From NCBI RefSeq assembly GCF_001927285.1, contig NZ_MSIG01000012.1, positions 62,001 through 126,000 of the forward strand: a stretch of DNA of 64,000 bases. The letters are read 5' to 3'. Position numbers and translations under genes: made by a program. The notes under the pieces are model-generated. The model worked only from the letters and a program-made list of their open reading frames with translations. It was not told the DNA's origin and did no database searches. Of this stretch, positions 33,533-42,649 are shown one piece after another. This stretch comes from Mongoliimonas terrestris (lineage in GTDB: Bacteria; Pseudomonadota; Alphaproteobacteria; Rhizobiales; Pleomorphomonadaceae). Within the stretch, counting starts at the first letter, position 1. Each line of letters opens with the position of its first letter.

Positions 33533-34408
33533 TCAGCGCCCGAGCACCCGCCCGGCCACCGCGTCGAGCTTGGCCAGCATGGCGGGGTCGCGCGCCTCCG
33601 GCCGGGTGATGAGGGCGAAGTCGAGGGCCCGGTCCGAGCCGACCGGACAGGGCGGATGCACGCGCGGGATGGTGCGGGCGAGCCGGCCGACCAGCGCCTG
33701 CGCCTTGTGGGCGTTCTGGTGCAGCACCTTCACCACCTGCGCCACGTCCACCATGTCGTGGTCGGGGTGCCAGCAGTCGAAGTCGGTCACCATGGCGACG
33801 GTCGCGTAGCAGAGCTCCGCCTCGCGGGCGAGCTTGGCCTCCGGCATGTTCGTCATGCCGATCACCGCGCAGCCCCAGGACCGGTAGAGCTCGCTCTCGG
33901 CGAGGGTGGAGAACTGCGGCCCCTCCATGGCGAGATAGGTCCCGCCCCTGACCACCACGATCCCCTCCTCCGCCGCCGCGGCAGCCACCGCGTCCACGAG
34001 AAGCGGGCTCACCGGATGGCCGAAGGCCACATGGCCGACGCAGCCCTCCCCGAAGAAGGACTTCTCGCGGGCGAAGGTCCGGTCGATGAACTGGTCGACC
34101 AGCACGAAGGTGCCGGGCGGCAGGTCTTCCCGAAGCGAACCCACGGCGGAGACGGACACGAGATCGGTCACGCCCATCCGCTTCATCACGTCGATGTTGG
34201 CGCGGTAGTTGATGCCGGACGGCGACAGCCGGTGCCCGCGCCCGTGTCGGGGCAGGAACACGACGGTGAGCCCGTCCACCGTCCCCACCCGCACCTGGTC
34301 GGACGGAGCGCCCCACGGGCTTTCCACCGTCACCCAGTCGGCGCCCTCCAGCCCGGGCAGGTCGTAGAGCCCGGACCCGCCGATCACACCCAGCACCGTT
34401 TCCGTCAT
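33533..34408 (-). CDS. mtnP: S-methyl-5'-thioadenosine phosphorylase
   Basis: Splits methylthioadenosine into adenine and methylthioribose-1-phosphate. The 291-residue product has GVIGGSGLYDLPGLEGADWV at the N-terminus, FLPRHGRGHRLSPSGINYRAN with the phosphate-binding residues, SAVGSLREDLPPGTFVLVDQ and IGMTNMPEAKLAREAELCYA in the base-binding region. The adenine it releases would be used by apt 111 bases downstream. Confidence 0.95.
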   Translation of the reverse strand: MTETVLGVIGGSGLYDLPGLEGADWVTVESPWGAPSDQVRVGTVDGLTVVFLPRHGRGHRLSPSGINYRANIDVMKRMGVTDLVSVSAVGSLREDLPPGTFVLVDQFIDRTFAREKSFFGEGCVGHVAFGHPVSPLLVDAVAAAAAEEGIVVVRGGTYLAMEGPQFSTLAESELYRSWGCAVIGMTNMPEAKLAREAELCYATVAMVTDFDCWHPDHDMVDVAQVVKVLHQNAHKAQALVGRLARTIPRVHPPCPVGSDRALDFALITRPEARDPAMLAKLDAVAGRVLGR

Positions 34409-34558
34409 GACCCCGCCTCGTCATCAACACGCTGATCCGGAGGAGACCACGCCGGGGCCGCGAGGGGAAGCCGCAGGGCGGCACCACACAGCCTGTGGGA
34501 CCATTCGTCCCCGGCGGATCGTCGCCTCCCCTACCGACCAATCCCCCCGCAAACGACG

Positions 34559-34582
34559 AAGGGCCCCGTCGCCGGGGCCCTT
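34559..34582. terminator. Hairpin after petC (9-bp perfect stem)
   Basis: AAGGGCCCC (34559-34567) pairs with GGGGCCCTT (34574-34582) around a 6-base loop, 29 bases past the petC stop. There is no T-run, but the strength and position fit a transcript end for the bc1 operon. Confidence 0.6.
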
Positions 34583-34611
34583 CGCTGAGGTCGGATCGGA
34601 ACGGGCGCGGA

Positions 34612-35490
34612 TCAGTGCGCCACGTCGCTCCAGATCTTGCGCTTGGTCAGGTAGAGCAGGCCCGCGAACACGGCCATGAACACCATGGCGTGGAAGCCCA
34701 GGCGCTTGCGCGCGTCCAGGTGCGGTTCGGCCGCCCACATCATGAAGGCCGCCACGTCCTTGGAATACTGGTCCACGGTCATCGGCGTGCCGTCCGTGTA
34801 CTCCACCACCTCGTCGGAGAGCGGCGGCGCCATGGCCAGCGACATCCCCGCGATGAAATACGGGTTGTAATACTGGCCCTCCGGCACGGTCACGCCCTCC
34901 GGCGGGTCCTGGTAGCCGGTGAGGAGGGCATGGATGTAATCCGGACCCTGCTCCTGATAGGGCACGAACACGTCGAACACGAACTGCGGGAAGCCGCGCT
35001 CCACCGCCCGCGCCTTGGCGATCAGCGACAGGTCCGGCGGCAGGGCGCCGCCGTTGGAGGCCCGGGCCGCCGCTTCGTTCGGGAAGGGCGACGGGAAGGC
35101 GTCCTTCGGCTCGCGCGGACGCTCCAGCGGATCGCCCACGTCGTCGACGCCGTCCACGATGGTGTACTCGGCCGCCAGCGTCTTCGCCTGCTCCTCGGTG
35201 AAGCCCGGCCCGCCCTCTTCGGCAAGGTTGCGGAACTTCACAAGGCTCATGGCGTGGCAGCTGGCGCACACCTCCTTGTAGACCTTGTAGCCGCGCTGCA
35301 GCTGGCCCTTGTCGTAGGTGCCGAACGGGCCGGCGAAGCTCCAGTCCACATACTCGGGCTTGTGGATCGGGTAGTGGGTCGGGGCGTGTTCCCCGCCCTC
35401 CTCTTCGGCCGCGATCGCGGCGAAGCCGCCGAAGCCGAGGCCGACGCCGAGAACGGCGGCGGCAGCCCAACGGATCATGGTCTTGCTCAT
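34612..35490 (-). CDS. petC: Cytochrome c1 of the bc1 complex
   Basis: Membrane-anchored cytochrome that takes electrons from the Rieske protein and hands them to soluble cytochrome c. The 292-residue precursor has a signal peptide (WAAAAVLGVGLGFGGFAAIA), the haem c motif CASCH near residue 71 (KEVCASCHAMSLVKFRN), the Met-ligand region MSLAMAPPLSD and a C-terminal membrane helix (GFHAMVFMAVFAGLLYLTKR). I chose the ATG at 35490 (MSKTMIRWAA). It is co-transcribed after petB with a 29-base gap. Confidence 0.95.
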   Translation of the reverse strand: MSKTMIRWAAAAVLGVGLGFGGFAAIAAEEEGGEHAPTHYPIHKPEYVDWSFAGPFGTYDKGQLQRGYKVYKEVCASCHAMSLVKFRNLAEEGGPGFTEEQAKTLAAEYTIVDGVDDVGDPLERPREPKDAFPSPFPNEAAARASNGGALPPDLSLIAKARAVERGFPQFVFDVFVPYQEQGPDYIHALLTGYQDPPEGVTVPEGQYYNPYFIAGMSLAMAPPLSDEVVEYTDGTPMTVDQYSKDVAAFMMWAAEPHLDARKRLGFHAMVFMAVFAGLLYLTKRKIWSDVAH

Positions 35491-35519
35491 GGTGCTATCG
35501 ATCCTTCCGTCGGGACAGG

Positions 35520-36812
35520 TCAGTGCTTCTCGGGCGATGCCGTGGCGCCGACCGGATGCGCGTGGCCGCCGTTCTTCGCCAACACCGCGTCGGTGATCGA
35601 GACCGGCAACGGCTTCGGCGTCTCCAGGAAGCCGAGCAGCGGCAGCACGATCAGGAAGTGGGCGAAGTAGTAGGCGGTGAAGAGCTGCGCGGCGAGCACG
35701 TAGCCGCCCTCCGCCGGGCGCGAGCCCAGCCAGCCCAGCATCACGCAGGTGAAGGCGAACACCCAGAAGAAGATCTTGAACAGCGGGCGGAAGCGCGCCG
35801 AGCGGACCTTCGAGGTGTCGAGCCACGGCAGGAACACCAGGATGGCGATCGACCCGAACATGGCGATGACGCCGCCGAGCTTGGAGTTGATCGGCCCGAT
35901 GTCGAAGGTGATGGCGCGCAGGATGGCGTAGAACGGTAGGAAGTACCATTCCGGCACGATGTGCGCCGGCGTCACCAGCGGGTTCGCTTCGATGTAGTTG
36001 TCCGGGTGGCCGAGGTAGTTCGGCTGGAAGAACAGGAACCAGCCGAAGAACATGCAGAACACCACCAGGGCGAACACGTCCTTCATCGTCGCGTAGGGCG
36101 TGAAGGGCACCGTGTCCTTCTCGGACTTGGTGTCGATGCCGAGCGGGTTGTTCTGGCCCGTGACGTGCAGCGCCCAGATGTGCAGGATCACCACGCCGAA
36201 GATCATGAACGGCAGGAGATAGTGCAGCGAAAAGAAGCGGTTGAGCGTGGCGTTGTCGACCGCGAAGCCGCCGATCAGCAGCGTCTGGATTGGCTCGCCG
36301 ATGAGCGGGATGGCCGTGAAGAAGTTGGTGATCACGGTGGCGCCCCAGAAGCTCATCTGGCCCCACGGCAGCACGTAGCCCATGAAGGCGGTGGCCATCA
36401 TCAGGAGGAAGATGATCACGCCGAGGATCCACAGCACCTCGCGCGGCTCCTTGTAGGAGCCGTAGTACATCGCCTTGAAGATGTGGATGAAGACGGCGAT
36501 GAAGAACATGGACGCGCCGTTGGCGTGCATGTAGCGCAACAGCCAGCCCCAGTTCACGTCGCGCATGATGGCTTCGACGGACTCGAACGCCATGGCCGAG
36601 TTGGCGGCGTAGTGCATCGCCAGGACGACGCCGGTGAGGATCTGCACCACCAGCATGAACACCAGGATGGCGCCGAAGGTGTAGAAGTAGTTCAGGTTGC
36701 GCGGCGTCGGGTAGGAGACCGCGGTGTCGTGCAGCAGGCGCACGATCGGCAGGCGCCGCTCAAGCCACTTCTCCGCCCCCGTCCGGGGCTCGTAGGTCGA
36801 ATGACCAGACAT
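35520..36812 (-). CDS. petB: Cytochrome b of the bc1 complex
   Basis: Polytopic membrane subunit that holds the two b haems and both quinol sites. The 430-residue product has about eight membrane helices. GWLLRYMHANGASMFFIAVF and RFFSLHYLLPFMIFGVVILH contain haem-ligand His residues, MSFWGATVITNFFTAIPLIG follows, and the Qo-site signature is PEWYFLPFYAILRA near residue 295. A good ribosome site (GAGGAGATTTCC) precedes the ATG. It follows petA by 26 bases. Confidence 0.97.
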   Translation of the reverse strand: MSGHSTYEPRTGAEKWLERRLPIVRLLHDTAVSYPTPRNLNYFYTFGAILVFMLVVQILTGVVLAMHYAANSAMAFESVEAIMRDVNWGWLLRYMHANGASMFFIAVFIHIFKAMYYGSYKEPREVLWILGVIIFLLMMATAFMGYVLPWGQMSFWGATVITNFFTAIPLIGEPIQTLLIGGFAVDNATLNRFFSLHYLLPFMIFGVVILHIWALHVTGQNNPLGIDTKSEKDTVPFTPYATMKDVFALVVFCMFFGWFLFFQPNYLGHPDNYIEANPLVTPAHIVPEWYFLPFYAILRAITFDIGPINSKLGGVIAMFGSIAILVFLPWLDTSKVRSARFRPLFKIFFWVFAFTCVMLGWLGSRPAEGGYVLAAQLFTAYYFAHFLIVLPLLGFLETPKPLPVSITDAVLAKNGGHAHPVGATASPEKH

Positions 36813-36838
36813 GGAAATCTCCTCGCGAAGCGCTGGGG

Positions 36839-37402
36839 TCAGCCGATGCGCAGCCGGGTGTCGTTGACGAAGGTGTAGACCGGCACGGCCATGTTCTCAG
36901 GCGCCGGGCCCCGGCGGATGCGGCCCGCCGTGTCGTAGTGCGAGCCGTGGCACGGGCAGAACCAGCCGCCGAAATCGCCCTGCTGGCCAAGCGGGATGCA
37001 GCCGAGGTGGGTGCACACGCCGACCATGACGATGAGATTTTCCATGCCCTCGGTGGCCCGGTTCTCGTCGGTGGCGGCGGCGTCCGCGGCGGCGTTGTCG
37101 TTGCGCGCCAGCGGATCCTTGAGCTCCTCGATCGTCACGCCCTTGGCGGCCTCGATCTCTTCCGGCGTGCGGTTGCGGATGAACACCGGTTTGCCGCGCC
37201 ATTGGACGGTGATGGACTGGCCCGGCTGGATCGCCGAGATGTCCACCTCGATGGAGGCGAGCGCGCGCGTGGAGGCGTCCGGGTTCATCTGGTCGATGAA
37301 CGGCCAGAGCGAAGCCGCGACGCCGACCGCGCCCATCGCACCGGTGGTCAGGAACAGGAAGTCGCGGCGGGTCGGTTCGGCGGGGTTTGCGGTGTCAACC
37401 AC
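36839..37402 (-). CDS. petA: Rieske iron-sulfur subunit of the bc1 complex
   Basis: Carries the 2Fe-2S cluster that moves electrons from quinol to cytochrome c1. The 187-residue product has a Tat-like N-terminus (TRRDFLFLTTGAMGAVG) acting as a membrane anchor. The two cluster boxes are CTHLGCIP and CPCHGSHYD near residues 132-160. The start is a GTG at 37402 with AAGGAA 7-8 bases upstream (product begins MVDTANPAEPTRRDFLF). First gene of petABC. Confidence 0.95.
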   Translation of the reverse strand: MVDTANPAEPTRRDFLFLTTGAMGAVGVAASLWPFIDQMNPDASTRALASIEVDISAIQPGQSITVQWRGKPVFIRNRTPEEIEAAKGVTIEELKDPLARNDNAAADAAATDENRATEGMENLIVMVGVCTHLGCIPLGQQGDFGGWFCPCHGSHYDTAGRIRRGPAPENMAVPVYTFVNDTRLRIG

Positions 37403-37896
37403 GGGAAGTTCCTTCTGAACGAAAGACCTTGAGGCCCTCCCCGATGCCGCCGAGGGCCGGGCCGAAGATCAAGCGAGAGACCGCCCACGGCTGACCCCTC
37501 CTCTTCCTCGGCGGAAGCGCGGGGCCGGCGGCGAACGGGCAGCAAACCAACAGGGACGGGATGCGGGAACGCCGGCTCGGTGAGGCGCCGGCGGGGGCCC
37601 GCGGCCCCGATCGGGTGTCTTTTTGCACCATCGCTTGCTAATGTCCAGTTAGGCAGATGTGGGATGCCGACCATTCCGCCCTGACGCTTTGTCGCAACGC
37701 ACCATTATCCACACCGATCACGTGATCGGCGAGCTAAAGGCCGCAAAGCAGAGCGATTTTCGCTCTGCCGCAGCCCGATACCGCGCCAGCTGCGCCGTTC
37801 CGTCGCAGCCCCGCTCGCCGGAACCGCCCCTTTCCGGCGCGAACGAAAGCGCCCGCCCCCCTCGCGGCGAGACACCCCTGTCGCCGCGCCCGAGTC
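37403..37896. other. 494-bp gap upstream of petA; DnaA box and palindrome, no gene
   Basis: Holds the petABC promoter region. A perfect DnaA-box 9-mer (37705-37713) is followed directly by a 16-bp perfect palindrome (37714-37729). Open frames here lack ribosome sites and family features. Confidence 0.5.
37705..37729. promoter_or_regulatory. Perfect DnaA box abutting a 16-bp palindrome
   Basis: TTATCCACA (37705-37713) is the exact DnaA consensus. It is followed without a gap by CCGATCACGTGATCGG (37714-37729), a perfect 8+8 palindrome of the kind bound by dimeric regulators. The palindrome is about 310 bases upstream of petA and 168 bases past the end of the ABC transporter gene. A role is inferred only. 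Confidence 0.4.
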
Positions 37897-39822
37897 TCAG
37901 GCGTCCACGCGCTCGATCACCGGCGCACCCCCGTCCGACATGTCCAGGAACCCGCCCGTCTGGCGCGCCCAGAGGCCCGCGTAGAGGCCGCCCTTGGCGA
38001 CGAGGTCGTGGTGGGTGCCGACCTCTACGATGCGGCCGCGGTCCATCACCACCAGGCGGTCCATGCGGGCGATGGTAGAGAGGCGGTGGGCGATGGCGAT
38101 CACGGTCTTGCCGGCCATCAGGTCGTCCAGGCTCTCCTGGATTGCCGCCTCCACGTCGCTGTCGAGCGCCGATGTGGCCTCGTCCAGCACCAGGATGGGC
38201 GCGTTCTTCAGAAGCACCCGCGCGATGGCGATCCGCTGCCGCTGCCCGCCGGAGAGCTTCACGCCCCGCTCGCCTACGTGGGCGTCGTAGCCCCGCCGCC
38301 CGCGCGCGTCGATCAGGTCCGCGATGAAGGCATCCGCCTTCGCCTGCCGCGCCGCCGTCACCAGCGCCGCCTCGTCCGCCTCCGGCCGGCCGTAGGTGAT
38401 GTTGTCGCGGATCGAGCGGTGCAAGAGCGAGGTATCCTGAGTCACCACCCCCACCGCCGCCCGAAGGCTGTCCTGCCGCACGCCGGCGATGTCCTGACCG
38501 TCGACGAGGATGCGCCCCGACTGCAGGTCGTAGAGCCGCAGGAACACGTTCACGAGCGTCGACTTCCCGGCGCCGGACGGCCCCACGAGGCCGATCTTCT
38601 CCCCCGGCTTCAGCGTCAGGGTGATGCCGTCGAGCGCCGCCCGGCGCGGACCGTCCTCGGTCAGGCGACCGTAGTCGAAGCGCACGTCCTCGAACCGCAC
38701 CTCGCCGCGCGGCACCGTCAGCGCCGGCGCGTCCGGCCGGTCGCGGACCTCCTGCGGCTTGGCGAGCGAACGGACGCTGTCCTCCAGGGTGCCGATCGAA
38801 TCGTAGACGTCGCCGAGGTTGAACACCGCCGCCCGCGACAGGCCGTGGATCTGCACGAGCAGCGCCAGCACCGCCGCGATGTCGCCGGCGCTCGCCTCGC
38901 CCTGGCGCCAGAGTTCCACGCCGATCAGCGCCCCGGCGGTGAGCAGCAGCCCGTTCATGAAGGTGAGCGTCACGGCGAGCGAGGTCAGGTAGCGTTGCTG
39001 CACCGTGCTCGCCTCGATGCCGTTGACGAGCGCCTCGCGCACGTGCCCGTCCTCCCGGCCGATGCCGGTGAAGAGCCGCACGGTCATGTAGTTGGAATAG
39101 CCGTCGACGATCCGCCCGGTGAACACCGACGCGGTCTCCGACACCCGCCGCGCCGCCGCGCGGCTTCGCGGCAGGTAGATCCACAGCACCCCCACGAACG
39201 CCGCCGCCCAGAGGAGCACCGGCGCCACGAACCAGGGGTGCTGCGCGAGGAGGAAGGCCACGGTGCCGGCGAGGAAGAGCAGCGCGTAGAGCAGCTGGTC
39301 GGCCATCTGCCGGACGAGGCTGCGGATCGCCTGCCCGGTCTGCCCCACCTTGGTGGCGATGCGGCCGACGAAATCGTTCTGGAAGAAAGAGACGTCTGCC
39401 CGCGACACATACTCGTGGGTCCGCCAGCGCACCAGGGTGCCGACGTTGCGTAGCAGCGTCTGGTTGCGGACGAGCGACGACAGGATGGTCACCGCAGGGC
39501 GCACCACGACGAGGAGCACGGCGAAGAACACCAGGTCCCCCCAGTGCGCCGCCAGGAAGGCCTCCGACGGCGTCGCCGAGACGAGATCGACGATCCGTCC
39601 GATCATCCACGGGATGGCGATCTCCACCGCCGTCGTCATGGAGGTGAGCACGATCATCAGCACCACCGCCCAGCCGGTCTCCTTGAAGAAGGTCCGCACC
39701 ACCCGCCACACCGTCGTCGGCGGCGCCAGCGGATGCCGTCCCTCCGTCGGCTTCAGCGGGTCGATGCGGCTTTCAAAGAAGCCGAACAGGCGGTCGATCA
39801 TTCCGGCGGGCTTTGCGGTCAT
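37897..39822 (-). CDS. ABC exporter half-transporter (membrane domain plus ATPase), copy 1
   Basis: MsbA/ATM1-type exporter in which one chain has six membrane helices (about 45-320) and a C-terminal ATPase. The ATPase shows Walker A GPSGAGKSTLV, signature KLSGGQRQRIAIARVLL, Walker B ILVLDEATSALD and the H-loop AIAHRLSTIARMD. Three starts are possible (39864, 39822, 39801) and none has a convincing ribosome site; I use 39822 (MTAKPAGMIDRLFGFF, 641 residues). The neighbour at 40104 is a close paralogue, so the two may form a heterodimer. Substrate unknown. Confidence 0.88.
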   Translation of the reverse strand: MTAKPAGMIDRLFGFFESRIDPLKPTEGRHPLAPPTTVWRVVRTFFKETGWAVVLMIVLTSMTTAVEIAIPWMIGRIVDLVSATPSEAFLAAHWGDLVFFAVLLVVVRPAVTILSSLVRNQTLLRNVGTLVRWRTHEYVSRADVSFFQNDFVGRIATKVGQTGQAIRSLVRQMADQLLYALLFLAGTVAFLLAQHPWFVAPVLLWAAAFVGVLWIYLPRSRAAARRVSETASVFTGRIVDGYSNYMTVRLFTGIGREDGHVREALVNGIEASTVQQRYLTSLAVTLTFMNGLLLTAGALIGVELWRQGEASAGDIAAVLALLVQIHGLSRAAVFNLGDVYDSIGTLEDSVRSLAKPQEVRDRPDAPALTVPRGEVRFEDVRFDYGRLTEDGPRRAALDGITLTLKPGEKIGLVGPSGAGKSTLVNVFLRLYDLQSGRILVDGQDIAGVRQDSLRAAVGVVTQDTSLLHRSIRDNITYGRPEADEAALVTAARQAKADAFIADLIDARGRRGYDAHVGERGVKLSGGQRQRIAIARVLLKNAPILVLDEATSALDSDVEAAIQESLDDLMAGKTVIAIAHRLSTIARMDRLVVMDRGRIVEVGTHHDLVAKGGLYAGLWARQTGGFLDMSDGGAPVIERVDA

Positions 39823-39954
39823 GGAAGGGAGTTGTGGGCAGGATGGGCCGGATGGCAAGGGCACGGCGGCCGGAACCTGTCAGCAGTGGGGTGGACGGGC
39901 GGGGCGGTGAGACCGGAGTCCGCCGATCACCGACATCGTCGCACACTCCGCGAT

Positions 39955-40051
39955 CGTCATGGTCCGCGCAGGCGGACCACCCACGCTTTTCCCGGCCGCA
40001 TCCGCTCGCCGACGGAATGCGTGGATGGTCCGGCAGAACCGGACCATGACG
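39955..40051. repeat. Two-armed palindromic element between the two ABC transporter genes
   Basis: The 32-bp element at 39955-39986 and its variant inverted partner at 40019-40051 (GCGTGGATGGTCCGGCAGAACCGGACCATGACG-type) can pair with each other as well as within each arm. The two-arm layout is the same as at 32479-32563. Confidence 0.8.
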
Positions 40052-40103
40052 ATGATGCAGCGAGAGCGCGACGCAACCGCTACCCCGCCCGCAACCCGGC
40101 TCC

Positions 40104-41966
40104 CTACTCCGCCGCCAGATCCCGCTCCTCCGCCATCTCGCCAACGTCGAGGAAGCCGCCCGTCTGCCGCGCCCAGAGGCCCGCATAGAGGCCGCCCTTG
40201 TCCACCAGCTCCTGGTGGCTGCCCATTTCCACGATGCGACCGCGGTCCATCACCACCAGCCGGTCCATGCGGGCGATGGTGGAGAGCCGATGGGCGATGG
40301 CGATCACCGTCTTGCCCTTCATCAGCTCGTCCAGGCTGTCCTGGATGGCCGCCTCCACGTCGCTGTCGAGCGCCGACGTCGCCTCGTCCAGCACCAGGAC
40401 GGGCGCGTTCTTCAGAAGCACCCGGGCGATGGCGATCCGCTGGCGCTGGCCGCCGGAGAGCTTCACGCCGCGTTCGCCCACGAAGGCGTCGTAGCCCTTG
40501 CGGCCGTAGGTGTCCGAGAGGTCCGGGATGAAGAGGTGCGCGTGCGCCGCCTTGGCTGCCGCCAGCATCTCGTCGTCGGTGGCGGTCGGGCGTCCGTACT
40601 TGATGTTGTCCCGGATGGAGCGGTGCAGCAGCGAGGTGTCCTGGGTCACCATGCCGATGGCCGCCCGGAGGCTGTCCTGCGTCACGTCGGCGATGTTCTG
40701 CCCGTCGATGAGGATGCGCCCGCCCTCCAGGTCGTAGAGCCGGAGGAAGACGTTGACGAGCGTCGACTTGCCCGCGCCCGACGGGCCGACGAGGCCGATC
40801 TTCTCACCCGGACGAATGGTCAGCGACACCCCGTCGAGCACGCCCTTGCGCTTGCCGTAGTGGAAGTGCACGTCGTCGAAGCGCACCGCGCCGCCCGTCA
40901 CGGTCAGCGCCGGGGCGGCCGGCTTGTCCAGCACCGTGTGCGGCTGGGCGATCGTGGTGATGCCGTCCTGCACCGTGCCGACATTCTCGAAGATGCCCGT
41001 CACCTCCCACATGATCCAGCCGGACATGTTGACGATGCGGATGGCGAGGCCCCCGACCAGCGCGATGGCGCCGACGGTGATCGAGCCGAGGCTCCAGAGG
41101 TAGACGGCGAGCGAGCCCACCACCAGCAGGAGCACCGAGTTGGTGAAGCTGATCGACGTGGTCATGCCGGTGATCAGCCGCTGCTGATGGCGGAACTTGT
41201 TCGTGTGGTCGGTCAGCGCGTCGCGGGCGTAGTCGTCCTCCCGCTCCGCGTGGGCGAACAGCTTCACCGTCTGCATGTTGGTGTAGCTGTCCACGATGCG
41301 GCCGGTGAGGGTGGAGCGCGCCTCCGACATCACCTCAGCGGCCTTGGCGAGGCGCGGGATGAAGGTGCGCAGGATGACGAGGTAGACGCCGATCCACACC
41401 ACGATCGGCGCGGCGAGCCGCCAGTCCGCCTGGAAGAACAGCACCAGCGCGCTCGCCACGTAGAGCGACACGAACCACAGCGCGTCCGCCACCGTGACGA
41501 TGGATTCGCGCAGCGACGGGCCGGTCTGCACCACCTTGGTGGCGACGCGGCCGGCGAAGTCGTTGTTGAAGAAGGTGATCGACTGGCGGAGCACGTGCCG
41601 GTGGTTTTGCCAGCGGATCAGGTTGGTGAAGCCGGGCGCGATCGCCTGGTGCACCAGAAGGTCGTGCAGCAGCGTCGCCACCGGCCGCGCGACCACCACC
41701 ACCAGCGCCATGCCGACGAAGGTCCAGCCGTGGTCGGCGAACACCCGCTCCGGCGTGGTGGAGGAGAGGAGGTCGACGAGTTCGGAGATGTAGCGGAACA
41801 GCTGCACCTCGATCAGCGCCACGAAGAAGCCCACCACCAGAAGGGCGGCGAGCACCGGCCACATCTGCCGCACATGGTGCCAGTAGAAGGCCCTCAGGTC
41901 CGACGGCGGCTGCACCACCGGGTGCGGCCGGAACGGATCGATCAGCTTCTCGAACAGCGCGAACAT
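40104..41966 (-). CDS. ABC exporter half-transporter, copy 2
   Basis: A 620-residue exporter with the same plan as the preceding gene: membrane domain to about residue 330, then an ATPase with GPSGAGKSTLVNVFLRLYDL, KLSGGQRQRIAIARVLL, VLVLDEATSALDSDVEAAIQ and AIAHRLSTIARMDRLVVMD. The two ATPase domains are almost identical over long stretches, while the membrane domains differ more. The ATG at 41966 has GAGGAG about 10 bases before it. The start MFALFEKLIDPFRPHP resembles RLFGFFESRIDPLKP of copy 1, showing duplication. Confidence 0.9.
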   Translation of the reverse strand: MFALFEKLIDPFRPHPVVQPPSDLRAFYWHHVRQMWPVLAALLVVGFFVALIEVQLFRYISELVDLLSSTTPERVFADHGWTFVGMALVVVVARPVATLLHDLLVHQAIAPGFTNLIRWQNHRHVLRQSITFFNNDFAGRVATKVVQTGPSLRESIVTVADALWFVSLYVASALVLFFQADWRLAAPIVVWIGVYLVILRTFIPRLAKAAEVMSEARSTLTGRIVDSYTNMQTVKLFAHAEREDDYARDALTDHTNKFRHQQRLITGMTTSISFTNSVLLLVVGSLAVYLWSLGSITVGAIALVGGLAIRIVNMSGWIMWEVTGIFENVGTVQDGITTIAQPHTVLDKPAAPALTVTGGAVRFDDVHFHYGKRKGVLDGVSLTIRPGEKIGLVGPSGAGKSTLVNVFLRLYDLEGGRILIDGQNIADVTQDSLRAAIGMVTQDTSLLHRSIRDNIKYGRPTATDDEMLAAAKAAHAHLFIPDLSDTYGRKGYDAFVGERGVKLSGGQRQRIAIARVLLKNAPVLVLDEATSALDSDVEAAIQDSLDELMKGKTVIAIAHRLSTIARMDRLVVMDRGRIVEMGSHQELVDKGGLYAGLWARQTGGFLDVGEMAEERDLAAE

Positions 41967-42649
41967 GACGGCCGACTCCTCGAACGGTCGCGGGCGCGCG
42001 GCGCGGCGGATCCGCGTCGCGGCGTCATCATCGGCCCCCTCGGGCCGCAGGTCCCCCTGCTGAAAACGGTGTGCGCTGTTGTGGACTGGGTGCATGTCCC
42101 GTCCAGCCGGACGTCTGGCCGGAGTGACGGGCCGCGTCGGGCGCATTCTTCGTTCCGCGGACGGACATAGCGCGTTTCAGATCGCTTCGGAAGGTCGCCG
42201 CGCCACTTCCGCGCCCGTTCCGGCCCTCCGATCGGCTCTCCCGCCCCTGCCGATGCCGCAGTGCCACACTCCGGCACCGGCGCGCGCGCCGGAACAGCAA
42301 TCGGTCGAAAGGCTCGCCCGCAGGGCTGCGCGAACGATGTCCCGGAGGGAGGGGAGGCGACGTGGATCTCACGGCGAAATGGCCGTTGCACACATCAAAA
42401 ATTCCTTATGGTGCGCCGCGTCATCACCCTTTTGAGGGATGCCGGCGGCGATCCGTTCGCCTACCAATGAGTGGCATCGGGGCGACGGATGGTTTCGTCA
42501 TATTGCGGCGCACCTCCACGGGTGATCCCTCGCTCCGACTGCATCGACGGTCTCCTGACCACTGCGGACAAAACTCATCCGGGCCGAGGGTCCCTCATAC
42601 CTCGGCCCGGATCCTTCCGCGGCAGGATCCGGGGCGCTATACCGGGGCG
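41967..42649. other. 683-bp divergent gap; promoters and the trmL leader, no gene
   Basis: Separates the leftward ABC gene from the rightward trmL. A locally AT-rich patch at about 42380-42420 is a promoter candidate. The last 75 bases contain the double-hairpin leader of trmL. Frames extending upstream of trmL have no family match. Confidence 0.4.
42577..42633 (+). promoter_or_regulatory. Leader with two mutually exclusive hairpins before trmL
   Basis: Hairpin 1 is a perfect 13-bp stem ATCCGGGCCGAGG (42577-42589) with CCTCGGCCCGGAT (42600-42612). Hairpin 2 is a perfect 9-bp stem CCCGGATCC (42606-42614) with GGATCCGGG (42625-42633). They share bases 42606-42612, so only one can form at a time, as in attenuators and riboswitches. 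Hairpin 2 ends 16 bases before the trmL ATG and could hide its ribosome site. No ligand domain is recognised. Confidence 0.45.

Noticed and set aside
34612..36432. One large membrane protein spanning petC and petB in the petC frame
   Set aside because: The extension lies antiphase to cytochrome b; petC starts at 35490 and petB is a separate gene in another frame.
42362..42649. Longer N-terminal reading of TrmL from 42362
   Set aside because: The extension lacks family similarity and would run through the double-hairpin leader; the ATG at 42650 gives the normal TrmL length.
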